DNA from: Thermoplasmatota archaeon
GTDB taxonomy: Archaea; Thermoplasmatota; E2; DHVEG-1
Assembly: GCA_016930995.1 (NCBI GenBank)
Contig: JAFGFQ010000142.1
Span: 1 to 30,595, forward strand
Length of the DNA: 30,595 bases
Direction: 5' to 3'
Shown here piece by piece: positions 7,764 to 14,838 of the stretch. The translations under genes and the position numbers were made by a program. Each line of letters starts with the position of its first letter. The stretch's first letter is position 1. The notes below the pieces were generated by a model that was not told the origin of the DNA, ran no database searches, and worked only from the letters and a program-made list of their open reading frames with translations.

Positions 7764-7901
7764 ATGATAAACACGAAGATAGAACTCAGAAAAAGTCCAA
7801 GAGAAAACGTCTTTCTTTTCAAGGAGATTAAACTGAAGAAAAGCATTGGATGCAATCACGGATCGGGCTCTTCTAAGTGTGAAAATTACACCTGTGAATA
7901 G
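7764..7901 (+). CDS. Candidate RiPP precursor peptide (45 residues, three C-terminal cysteines)
   Basis: A strong ribosome site, GGAGGTGA (7748-7755), precedes the ATG. The product has a basic, hydrophobic leader-like part (residues 1-29, including FLFKEIKLKK) and a short core-like end, GCNHGSGSSKCENYTCE, with cysteines at 30, 39 and 44 and several Gly, Ser and Asn residues. The gene for a radical SAM/SPASM enzyme begins 38 bp downstream. In sactipeptide and ranthipeptide systems such enzymes join cysteine sulfur to carbon atoms in the core. The peptide fits that pattern in size, cysteine placement and neighbourhood, but has no recognisable family motif, and the bond type cannot be predicted. 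An in-frame ATG at 7728 would add 12 residues but has a poorer ribosome site. Confidence 0.6.
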   Translation: MINTKIELRKSPRENVFLFKEIKLKKSIGCNHGSGSSKCENYTCE

Positions 7902-7939
7902 ACCCCTCAAAAGCAATATAGACTCACAAGGTAGTTTTT

Positions 7940-9235
7940 GTGCGAGGAGATGAGAAACAGCAGAAGATCAAATTAATCTCCGACGAGTTGGTTGATTGGA
8001 CCCTGGGAGATGAAATACAAGTCGTAGTCGGATTTGATTATGCGACGATCTATGATTTTTCCCAGCAGCGGGTCTATCAGATTGATAAATGGACTGGACA
8101 CCTCCTAACCTTATTAACAAAACAACATCAAGATACTCTTTGCATTCTCTTACAAAAGGTGAACTTCTCGTCAGAAAAATATTCAAATCTTGTTACCTTT
8201 TTACGTAGACTTAAAGACTTGAATATCCTCGTGCCTAAAAATAAAGTCACCGGAAAGGGTCGGAAAACGCATTTCCCCGGACAATTTCCCACCATTCCAT
8301 CTCTAGCAGAAATTGAAATCACTTCACATTGTAACTTCAATTGTCCTCATTGTTATTTCGGGGCTGAGTTAAATACAACCAAGATGTCATTTTCTTTTCT
8401 CTCAAACCTTATTGATGAGGTCTATGAAGCGGGCATCAGGCATATTCAATTTACAGGTGGAGAACCATTTACTCGAACAGACTTGTTATCCATCTTAAAG
8501 AAAGCCTCTAGAGCAGGGCTGGAAGTAGAACTTCTGAGCAATGGTTCATTAATCAAATCATCGCAAATACCCCATCTTAAAAAATATGTCAACCAAATTC
8601 AAATTACACTCTATGGTATGTCCGCAGCCACCTATCAGCATTTTGTAAAGAGACCAAATACCTTTGAAAAAATCATAGACTCTATTAGGAAAATCCGTGC
8701 AATGGAGATACCCTTCCATCTAGCGTTTACTATTTCTTCACTGAATTTTGACGATGTCAATCGATTTGTTCGTTTCTGTCAACAGAATCAGATTAAATTC
8801 TTATTAGGGGGGACTTTACCGGTGGGCAAAGCACAATCTCATCCTGAGATTGTCACTATACTGAAAAAAGATCTTGATAGAATCATCGAAAAATATATTG
8901 ATGACAACGGCGGAATAACATTTATGGATAGAGCATGTCGCACTGAACGTGTTGTTGTTCTGTCTGATGGCCGTGTGACTCTCTGTCCTCTCTCAAGGTC
9001 AGCACCCTTTATCGCGGGTAATATACATGATGACACGCTACTCCAGATATGGAGGACAGGTTGTCGAAAAATTAGCGAAGGACAAAGAGTCGATGTATTA
9101 AAAACATGCAAGAATTGCGAACTTAAATATATCTGTACTGGAGGCTGCCCCATCATCCGACCATCAATAAATACAAGATATCCCTGTGCTCTATATTTTG
9201 ATAAAAAACGATTCCTCATAACAAAAGTGAAATAA
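7940..9235 (+). CDS. Radical SAM/SPASM peptide maturase with PqqD-like N-terminus
   Basis: The 431-residue product has an N-terminal ~100-residue region with the layout of a RiPP recognition element (PqqD-like: strands near 25-50, helical bundle 52-98). A radical SAM core follows, with CNFNCPHC (C131, C135, C138) for the catalytic [4Fe-4S] cluster and FTGGEPF (171-177) for S-adenosylmethionine binding. The C-terminal SPASM domain has cysteines at 333, 349, 390, 393, 399, 403 and 416, enough for two auxiliary clusters. The start is GTG at 7940, with AAGGT 6 bp upstream. With the cysteine-bearing peptide gene 38 bp upstream, the likely role is thioether or other crosslink formation in that peptide. 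Heme-pathway enzymes (AhbC/AhbD/NirJ) share the SPASM layout and are the main alternative, but the peptide and RRE-like start argue against them. Confidence 0.88.
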   Translation: MRGDEKQQKIKLISDELVDWTLGDEIQVVVGFDYATIYDFSQQRVYQIDKWTGHLLTLLTKQHQDTLCILLQKVNFSSEKYSNLVTFLRRLKDLNILVPKNKVTGKGRKTHFPGQFPTIPSLAEIEITSHCNFNCPHCYFGAELNTTKMSFSFLSNLIDEVYEAGIRHIQFTGGEPFTRTDLLSILKKASRAGLEVELLSNGSLIKSSQIPHLKKYVNQIQITLYGMSAATYQHFVKRPNTFEKIIDSIRKIRAMEIPFHLAFTISSLNFDDVNRFVRFCQQNQIKFLLGGTLPVGKAQSHPEIVTILKKDLDRIIEKYIDDNGGITFMDRACRTERVVVLSDGRVTLCPLSRSAPFIAGNIHDDTLLQIWRTGCRKISEGQRVDVLKTCKNCELKYICTGGCPIIRPSINTRYPCALYFDKKRFLITKVK

Positions 9236-9285
9236 AAAAAAAATAGAAGAGATTGGAAAATTTTCAAAGATTTTCGACGATAATT

Positions 9286-9310
9286 CCTGCGGCATTATGG
9301 CAGGTTTTTT
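9286..9310 (+). terminator. Hairpin plus T-run terminator after the radical SAM gene
   Basis: CCTGC and GCAGG form a 5-bp stem around a 9-nt loop, followed at once by six T residues, 50 bp after the stop codon. Confidence 0.5.
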
Positions 9311-9697
9311 AAGCAGCCACTTTGTTACCTGCTCAGTCGGTGTGTTGTATTATCAATAGCATGTTATCTCGTCGGGGCATTGTAATATTGGTTCGTATTC
9401 CATGCATGGGTATTTTTAGAGCTTTGAACCTGTTTCAGTCCGAATCTTTTAACCATCACTCATAAAATTATTTTTTGTATGATAAGGGGTAGGTTTGCAT
9501 GGTCATCCTCCGAATTTTTCCTGTGTTGGAAACCTTTAGGAAAGAAATAGAATAGTTTAAATAGCGAAATTTATTTCTTCTGTTACAAGGCGGAGGCATT
9601 AGTAGATTAAAAGAAATTCGAAATTTCTTTCTTAAACTAACATTCAGATGGTCTTCAGCCTTTTACAAAAAAAGGAAAAAAAGATGGAGGAAAACTT
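9311..9697. other. Intergenic region with one promoter-like element
   Basis: I see no convincing gene here. TTTAAATAG near 9556-9564 matches the TATA-like element at 7522-7531 and would leave a ~110-nt leader before 9698. An imperfect palindrome of AGAAATT/AAATTTCT type lies near 9612-9630 inside that leader. A 34-codon frame from the ATG near 9360 lacks a ribosome site. Confidence 0.4.
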
Positions 9698-10144
9698 ATG
9701 GTAGAGGGAGAAAGCGAAGAGATATTAGGAATTTTTCCGGGATACAATAAAAATTTTGCACGAACAAAAAATAAGCTATTCTTCACAACGAGTAGACTAA
9801 TTGTGCAGCAAGAGAAACATTTAATTCCGCTCCGAGGTGATACACCAGGAAAACCAGAATATATTTCAACGATTGCAAATGCTAGGGAACGGTTAAAAAT
9901 GAAGCAAGTATCAGCTGAATCTGTTTTAAAATCAAATCCGGAAAACTTTGAGGTCCTCTATAATAATTTTGCTGCCGTTGAGATTAAATCAGCTAGATTC
10001 GGTGCGTATAAATGCTATGAGTTATTGCTTTTTTCTGCAGATAATTTAGATACCCCGAAATATGATATCGGTCTTGGTGTTGGAGAAAAATATTTTGATT
10101 ATGTTAAGGAATTTTTCCATTCCATTTGGCCAGATAAAATGTAA
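9698..10144 (+). CDS. Hypothetical protein, PH/GRAM-like strand pattern
   Basis: The 148-residue product is soluble, with no signal or membrane segment. The segment NKLFFTTSRLIVQQ (~27-40) resembles the 'turns on, then strand' opening of bacterial/archaeal PH-like domains that bind lipids or proteins, and a C-terminal helix (YFDYVKEFFHSIW) would fit the PH-domain capping helix. This is a fold-level guess; no function follows. GGAGG lies 8 bp before the ATG. It is separated from the TPR gene by 129 bp of AT-rich DNA, so co-transcription is uncertain. Confidence 0.8.
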   Translation: MVEGESEEILGIFPGYNKNFARTKNKLFFTTSRLIVQQEKHLIPLRGDTPGKPEYISTIANARERLKMKQVSAESVLKSNPENFEVLYNNFAAVEIKSARFGAYKCYELLLFSADNLDTPKYDIGLGVGEKYFDYVKEFFHSIWPDKM

Positions 10145-10273
10145 TATGTCTAAAACATTGATTAAATCCATAGATACTAATTCATAACGTTAAACTAGAA
10201 TCTTAATTGATGTTATTAATTAATACACGTAACATCTTCTAGGAAATAATGGTTTAAAAATGAGAGGAACTGT

Positions 10274-11275
10274 ATGACTAATGAAGAAAATAATTATTTT
10301 GAAAAAGGATTAGAGTTTCTTAATAAAGGTTTATATAAAGAAGCTATTATTAATTTTGATGAAGTTTTAAAGATAAACCAGGAAAATGATGCCGCATGGT
10401 CTAATAAAGGTCTTGCGTTTTCCAATCTCGGAAAATACGATGAAGCAAATATCTGTTATGATGAAGCTTTGAAAATCAATCCAAAAAATATAGACACATG
10501 GAATGATAAAGGAGTTTTATTAGATAGACTTGGAAAATACGATGAAGCAATTATCTGTTATGATGAGGTTTTGAAGATCAACCCGGAAAATGATCGCACA
10601 TTATCTAATAAAGGTCTTACTCTTGGTAATCTCGGAAGAAACGATGAAGCAATCAAGTGTATCAATGAAGCTTTGGAAATCAACCCGGATAATGATGCCG
10701 CATGGTCTAATAAAGGTGATGTAACGAATAATCTCGGAAAATACGATGAAGCAATCACATATTATAATGAGGCTTTGAAAATTAACCCTGAAAATGTGGA
10801 TACATGGCACAATATAGGTGTTGCACTGTCTTATCTAGGAAGATACGAGGAAGTGATTAATTGTTGTGATGAGGTTTTAAAAATCAACCCGAGATATGAA
10901 AATGCTTGGTATAATAAAGGACTTGCATTGGATAATCTTGGGAGGTCTGATGAAGCAATCATTTGTTATGATGAGGTTTTAAAGATTAATCCGGAAAATG
11001 AGAATGCATGGAACAATAAAGGCAATGCTTTGGGTTGTCTCGGGAGGTATGGTGACGCTATCATTTGCTTTGATAAAGCTTTGGAGACAAATCCGAAAAA
11101 TCAATGGGCTTTATTTAATAAGGGATTGGCACTGTCGATCCTTAAAATGTATGATCAAGCAATTGAAACTTTTTATCAAGTCATTGAATTAGATCCTGAT
11201 AGTGATTTTGCCAATGAAGCAAATAAAGAAATTAATGAACTCAAGTATAAGAAATCCAGAAAAAAATATTGGTAA
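10274..11275 (+). CDS. TPR-repeat protein (nine repeats)
   Basis: The 333-residue product is almost entirely nine 34-residue tetratricopeptide repeats (residues ~5-310), with the unit pattern W-NKG-AL-NLG-YDEAI-CYDEALKINP-N. A short basic tail follows (KKSRKKYW). TPR arrays are protein-protein scaffolds. No enzymatic domain, signal peptide or membrane segment is present, so it is a cytoplasmic adaptor of unknown partner. The repeats are very alike at DNA level, a sign of recent internal expansion. GAGAGG lies upstream of the ATG. Confidence 0.92.
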   Translation: MTNEENNYFEKGLEFLNKGLYKEAIINFDEVLKINQENDAAWSNKGLAFSNLGKYDEANICYDEALKINPKNIDTWNDKGVLLDRLGKYDEAIICYDEVLKINPENDRTLSNKGLTLGNLGRNDEAIKCINEALEINPDNDAAWSNKGDVTNNLGKYDEAITYYNEALKINPENVDTWHNIGVALSYLGRYEEVINCCDEVLKINPRYENAWYNKGLALDNLGRSDEAIICYDEVLKINPENENAWNNKGNALGCLGRYGDAIICFDKALETNPKNQWALFNKGLALSILKMYDQAIETFYQVIELDPDSDFANEANKEINELKYKKSRKKYW

Positions 11276-11337
11276 TATATTCTGATATTAACTTACCAGT
11301 ACAATAAAAACAACAATTTAGAAAAAGGGTAAAATAA

Positions 11338-11382
11338 ATGACGAATGATAATAAAGACAATTTATATAAAAAGGCTTTCTAA
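11338..11382 (+). pseudogene. 14-codon remnant of a second TPR gene
   Basis: ATG starts MTNDNKDNLYKKAF and then stops. This resembles the start of the intact TPR gene 1.06 kb upstream (MTNEENNYFEKGL), and AAAGGG precedes it. It looks like the 5' end of a duplicated copy whose body has been deleted; alternatively it is a functionless short frame. Confidence 0.4.
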
Positions 11383-11463
11383 GTAAGTTTTTTCATTAAT
11401 ATACAATTTAGCTGATTAAACCAAATGTTTCTAAAAAAAACGAACAAAAATGAGGAAAAAATA

Positions 11464-11625
11464 ATGGCAACAGGAAAATGTGACGTATGCGGAAAGGATC
11501 TCTATGTAGGGATTATCGATGATAATGTCGGAGGCAGATGCCGTATTTGTCAAAGACTGTGCTGTCGTTCTCATTACAAAGAAGGGCTGTGCCCTTATTG
11601 CATAGAGAAACTTGGTAAAACATAA
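11464..11625 (+). CDS. Small zinc-binding protein (53 residues)
   Basis: The product begins MATGKCDVCGKDL and contains CDVC, CRIC, CC, H and CPYC, i.e. seven cysteines and a histidine arranged for two zinc sites of B-box, RING or treble-clef type. I chose the ATG at 11464 because GAGGAAAAAATA lies directly upstream; the in-frame ATG at 11425 lacks a ribosome site. It follows the TPR remnant by 81 bp. Such small fingers act as protein or nucleic-acid adaptors; none can be specified. Confidence 0.75.
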   Translation: MATGKCDVCGKDLYVGIIDDNVGGRCRICQRLCCRSHYKEGLCPYCIEKLGKT

Positions 11626-11706
11626 AAAAATTCTGTTTCTCCTGAAGACACAAAAATACAGATTTCTTATAATCTTTAGATTTTTTTTGTTAAAGATTGA
11701 TGAATT

Positions 11707-11748
11707 CATTTAAATGGTTGAAAAAAATAAAAAAAAGAGAAAGATTAG
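11707..11748 (-). terminator. Repeated T-rich terminator/TATA element, copy 1
   Basis: On the minus strand this reads CTAAT, then long T runs broken by single A or C residues, then TTCAACCATTTAAATG. It directly follows the beta-helix gene. Near-identical copies lie at 13088-13130 and 14786-14830, each right after a minus-strand gene. Confidence 0.6.
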
Positions 11749-11755
11749 GTTTTAT

Positions 11756-12979
11756 TTAACCGATATTATCATGCCAATAGTTGCCATATGATTCGTCTGA
11801 ATAGCCATCTCCACCAAAATTATTGAAGCATATGTCATTATTGTGCATAGTTGCTTTCATTCGTATTGCCCACATACCACAGTTACTGAAAACATTATCA
11901 TGTATAAGGTTATCATAACCGTCTCCTTCCCAATGCATTCCGTTGCAACCAATGTTATAGATTTGATTGTTATAGATGTCACTATTACGTGGGAATCCAA
12001 ACAAGCCTTGATATTGAATGTTTCTGACGATGTTATTACTGAAATCAATATTATCACCCATTAATGCAACACCATGGCTTGCAGGGCAACTTGTATCTAT
12101 TTCTTCTATTATGCAATTTGTTACTTTGCTATTATCTGCATAAATATAGATGTAATTGTGCTCAACGTAATACTTACCAAGGTGAAAACCTGATACATTT
12201 ATGTTGTTTCCTCTGTATTCTGTAAGATAATTTCCTAGCAATATTCTTCCCACATAGGTGCTTTCTTTATTCTCACCTATTAAATCTATAGACTTGTCTA
12301 TGATTACTTGTTCGTTATAATTTCCTGAATATACATAGATTGTATCACCATCATCTGAATAATCTATTGCTGCTTGGATGCTGGTAAAATCTTTTCCACC
12401 GTCATCATCAACATAAATCCATTCTGATGGTTCTGGTGGTTGTTGTGGTTCAGCAAGAATCGTAGTTTCTCCATACATATCCAATGTTTTTAGTTTGCCA
12501 TCTGCACTATCACAAAAAATGATAAATCCTTCCGTAGGCGTATTTGGTTGGGTTATTGGGGGAAAGGATAGATAATCACTCTGCGGTCCAGGTGGCCCTT
12601 GTTCACCCTGTGGTCCTTGTGGTCCTATGAGACCTGTTGGATCTCCAACCCAATGACCTGATGAATCAATAATAACAGCACCATTGATTGCAAAATTGCC
12701 GTAAATATCTAATTTTGCAACAGGAGTGCTTGTCCCAATGCCAACATTCCCTGTATTTGTGTTAAACATATCTGGTTTATTAGACCAGAAATTCCAGATA
12801 CCTTCTGGTCCTGGTGCGACCGCCGTGGGAAACATCCACAGTAATACTACAGTAACAAACATGGCACATATCCCGATACTCAAACCGAACCGTATTGGGT
12901 TAGAATTCCTTTTTTTCTTTTCACCTGCTTCATGTTGATGTAATACAACATCAACTATCTTATCGATATCTTCTTTCAT
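11756..12979 (-). CDS. Membrane-anchored right-handed beta-helix protein with collagen-like segment
   Basis: The 407-residue product starts at the ATG 12979 (GGAGG 7-8 bp upstream); an in-frame codon at 13006 lacks a ribosome site. A charged cytoplasmic N-terminus (1-30) is followed by a membrane helix (~31-50), so the rest is outside the cell. Residues ~70-95 carry GNVGIGTSTPVAKLDIYG, a motif frequent in phage tail-fibre and bacterial surface proteins ('NVGIGT-P-AKL'). A collagen-like run, GPQGPQGEQGPPGPQ, spans 119-133. Residues ~187-407 form a NosD/PbH1-type parallel beta-helix (DFTSIQAAIDYSDDGDTIYV, then N-rich coils). Beta-helices of this type often bind or cleave polysaccharides, but I see no catalytic signature. 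It is probably a surface adhesin or stalk protein. Confidence 0.88.
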   Translation of the reverse strand: MKEDIDKIVDVVLHQHEAGEKKKRNSNPIRFGLSIGICAMFVTVVLLWMFPTAVAPGPEGIWNFWSNKPDMFNTNTGNVGIGTSTPVAKLDIYGNFAINGAVIIDSSGHWVGDPTGLIGPQGPQGEQGPPGPQSDYLSFPPITQPNTPTEGFIIFCDSADGKLKTLDMYGETTILAEPQQPPEPSEWIYVDDDGGKDFTSIQAAIDYSDDGDTIYVYSGNYNEQVIIDKSIDLIGENKESTYVGRILLGNYLTEYRGNNINVSGFHLGKYYVEHNYIYIYADNSKVTNCIIEEIDTSCPASHGVALMGDNIDFSNNIVRNIQYQGLFGFPRNSDIYNNQIYNIGCNGMHWEGDGYDNLIHDNVFSNCGMWAIRMKATMHNNDICFNNFGGDGYSDESYGNYWHDNIG

Positions 12980-13087
12980 TTTTTTCCTCCAATTTATTAT
13001 TGACATCCTATAAAAACATCGTTGCTTTTAGCCAATCTTTCCACATAAAAGTGTTTTCCTCTCGGGGATATGTTATCCTGTAGATTC

Positions 13088-13130
13088 TTTTAAATGTTTT
13101 GAAAAAATAAAAATAAAAAGAGAAAGTTAG
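13088..13130 (-). terminator. Repeated T-rich terminator/TATA element, copy 2
   Basis: It follows the stop codon of the PQQ-propeller gene on the minus strand and ends in CATTTAAAAG, which is placed to act as the TATA box of the downstream beta-helix gene. It matches 11707-11748 and 14786-14830 nearly base for base. Confidence 0.6.
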
Positions 13131-13135
13131 AAATT

Positions 13136-14731
13136 TTACGTTTCTATCGTTGGTATGATGAATGACAATAAACCAAATACTTTTGAGAGGAATGCATTCC
13201 AAATTTCTTTTAACAGCTGGCCAATGAGTCTTACTGTGTCTTTTCCCGTAAAAGGTGCTCCATCGTTGGTTTGGCCAGAGAGATATGCGTAAGGATATTC
13301 CCCGCCTTCATCAACAAGTAAGCTGAAATCTAGATCCTTTATTTTAAAATGAAGAATCATGTCACTGTCTCCATCATCGTCCACATCATCCATCGCCCAC
13401 ATCAACGGAGAGGCCCCCAAGAACAGAATTGAATCTGGGTTGACATGGCATGCATCAAAATCCTCTGTTGTCAGTATGGCTACGGGTAATTTTCCATTTG
13501 ATTTTGGATTCACGCTATTGGGATAACTCCCGGGTTTGATGTCAATAGAAACGGTTTGAGTACCAAAACAATAGAGAATTCCACCACTGTCCACAAATAC
13601 TTTTCCATCCGCGATAGAGGGAGAGCCAGATGACACACCTGAATCAAAGTTCCAGATAAGAGTTCCATCAAAGGCATCGAGACAATAAAAACCAATATAA
13701 GTTCCTGTGTACACTTTATTATCAGCCACAGCAGGGTTAATATCCCCGTAATACGGGCCGACATAATAGGTCCATATTAGGGTACCATCTGATTCATCGA
13801 AGCAATAGAAGGTTCCATCATCGGATCCGATATAGACATTTCCATACATTACTGCAGGAGATGAATATACGTTATTTCCTGTGGTATAACTCCATATGAG
13901 ATTTCCATTTTGAGCATTCAGACAATAGATAGTATGATCTTCACTTCCGATGAATACTTTTCCACTTGAGATGGCAGGCGAGGAATGAACAAAAAATCCG
14001 GTCGTATAACTCCAGATAACATGACCATCGACGGCATCAAGACAATAAATACGATTATCCTCTCCTCCAATATACACCTTATTATCAATCACTGCAGGTG
14101 ATGAATGAAAGACACCACCGATACTAAACATCCAGAGTATTACCCCTGATTCTGCGTCAAGACAATACAATCTACCATTCTCGTTACCGATAAATACTTT
14201 ACCAGAGTAAATAGCCGGTGATGGATTAATATGAGTACCCATAGCAAACCTCCAAACAAGAAGCCCTGTTGCGCAATCAAGACAGTAAAAATATCCATCG
14301 TGACAACCGAAATAGATTTTTCCAGATATCACAGCAGGTGTGGATCGCACCATACCACCTGTCTGAAAACTCCAAATTTGATTTCCATCTGCTTCATTTA
14401 AGCAATATAAATGATGATCAGTTGATCCACAATACACTTTTCCATCAACGATTATTGGTTGTGCACGAGCAGTATTAATCTGGATTGGTACGGACCATAA
14501 GACATTATTGGTGGTGGGCGCTGATGACGTTGAAGAACCGGTGTTGTTATTATCATGATGGTATTTCCACCAATTATTTTCACCTAGGAAAGAGTTCTCT
14601 GGTTTTTCGAATCTATTGTTCATTGTGAATTCATTTGGTATTTGTTGTGCAATGGTACTTGAAACACCAGCTCCAAGGAATAAGAAAATTATTCCCAATA
14701 CTACTTCTTTTTTTAATAATACACTGTTCAT
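13136..14731 (-). CDS. Secreted PQQ-type beta-propeller protein
   Basis: The 531-residue product has a signal peptide (1-29; VLGIIFLFLGAGVSSTIA). About eight PQQ-like blades follow (~50-390), each with the pattern IWSYTTG...SSPAV..GKVYIGS.D..YCLDA.DG. Next comes a domain beginning VSIDIKPGSYPNSVNPKSNG with DDVDDDGDSDM, a unit common in secreted archaeal and bacterial proteins. A hydrophobic, amphipathic tail (LLKEIWNAFLSKVFGLLSFI) could anchor it. Propellers of this kind bind partners or, in enzymes, PQQ cofactor; the dehydrogenase residues are not obvious here, so a structural or binding role is more likely. Start: ATG with GGGGAGG upstream, partly within a small hairpin (14746-14764). It may be transcribed separately from its neighbours. 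Confidence 0.9.
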   Translation of the reverse strand: MNSVLLKKEVVLGIIFLFLGAGVSSTIAQQIPNEFTMNNRFEKPENSFLGENNWWKYHHDNNNTGSSTSSAPTTNNVLWSVPIQINTARAQPIIVDGKVYCGSTDHHLYCLNEADGNQIWSFQTGGMVRSTPAVISGKIYFGCHDGYFYCLDCATGLLVWRFAMGTHINPSPAIYSGKVFIGNENGRLYCLDAESGVILWMFSIGGVFHSSPAVIDNKVYIGGEDNRIYCLDAVDGHVIWSYTTGFFVHSSPAISSGKVFIGSEDHTIYCLNAQNGNLIWSYTTGNNVYSSPAVMYGNVYIGSDDGTFYCFDESDGTLIWTYYVGPYYGDINPAVADNKVYTGTYIGFYCLDAFDGTLIWNFDSGVSSGSPSIADGKVFVDSGGILYCFGTQTVSIDIKPGSYPNSVNPKSNGKLPVAILTTEDFDACHVNPDSILFLGASPLMWAMDDVDDDGDSDMILHFKIKDLDFSLLVDEGGEYPYAYLSGQTNDGAPFTGKDTVRLIGQLLKEIWNAFLSKVFGLLSFIIPTIET

Positions 14732-14740
14732 AATTTTATT

Positions 14741-14764
14741 CCTCCCCTGTTAAATAAAAACAGG
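14741..14764 (-). promoter_or_regulatory. Leader hairpin abutting the Shine-Dalgarno of the PQQ gene
   Basis: CCTGTT and AACAGG (14746-14764) form a perfect 6-bp stem with a 7-nt loop. The 3' arm overlaps the GGGGAGG ribosome site (14741-14747) by two bases. Folding could limit ribosome access, but a stem this short is only marginally stable. Confidence 0.35.
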
Positions 14765-14785
14765 TGGAGATGGTATCATTTTGTT

Positions 14786-14830
14786 TAATTTAAATGTTGT
14801 GAAAAAATAAAAATAAAAAAGAAGGATTAG
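14786..14830 (-). terminator. Repeated T-rich terminator/TATA element, copy 3
   Basis: It lies just after the toroid-protein gene stop and ends in CATTTAAATTA on the minus strand, ~55 bp upstream of the PQQ gene's start, so it may double as that gene's TATA box. Confidence 0.6.
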
Positions 14831-14838
14831 AGTTCCTG

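Noticed and set aside
9360..9465. 34-codon frame in the gap after the radical SAM gene
   Set aside because: It lacks a ribosome site and recognisable composition; there is no reason to call it coding.
10274..11275. Tandem DNA repeats in the TPR gene as a mobile or satellite repeat
   Set aside because: They keep frame and the TPR pattern, so they are coding repeats.
13008..13202. Minus-strand frames near the PQQ gene end, including a 12-codon frame just before the beta-helix gene
   Set aside because: The long frame overlaps the PQQ coding end and terminator. The 12-codon one has a GAGAGG-like site but is too short to support.
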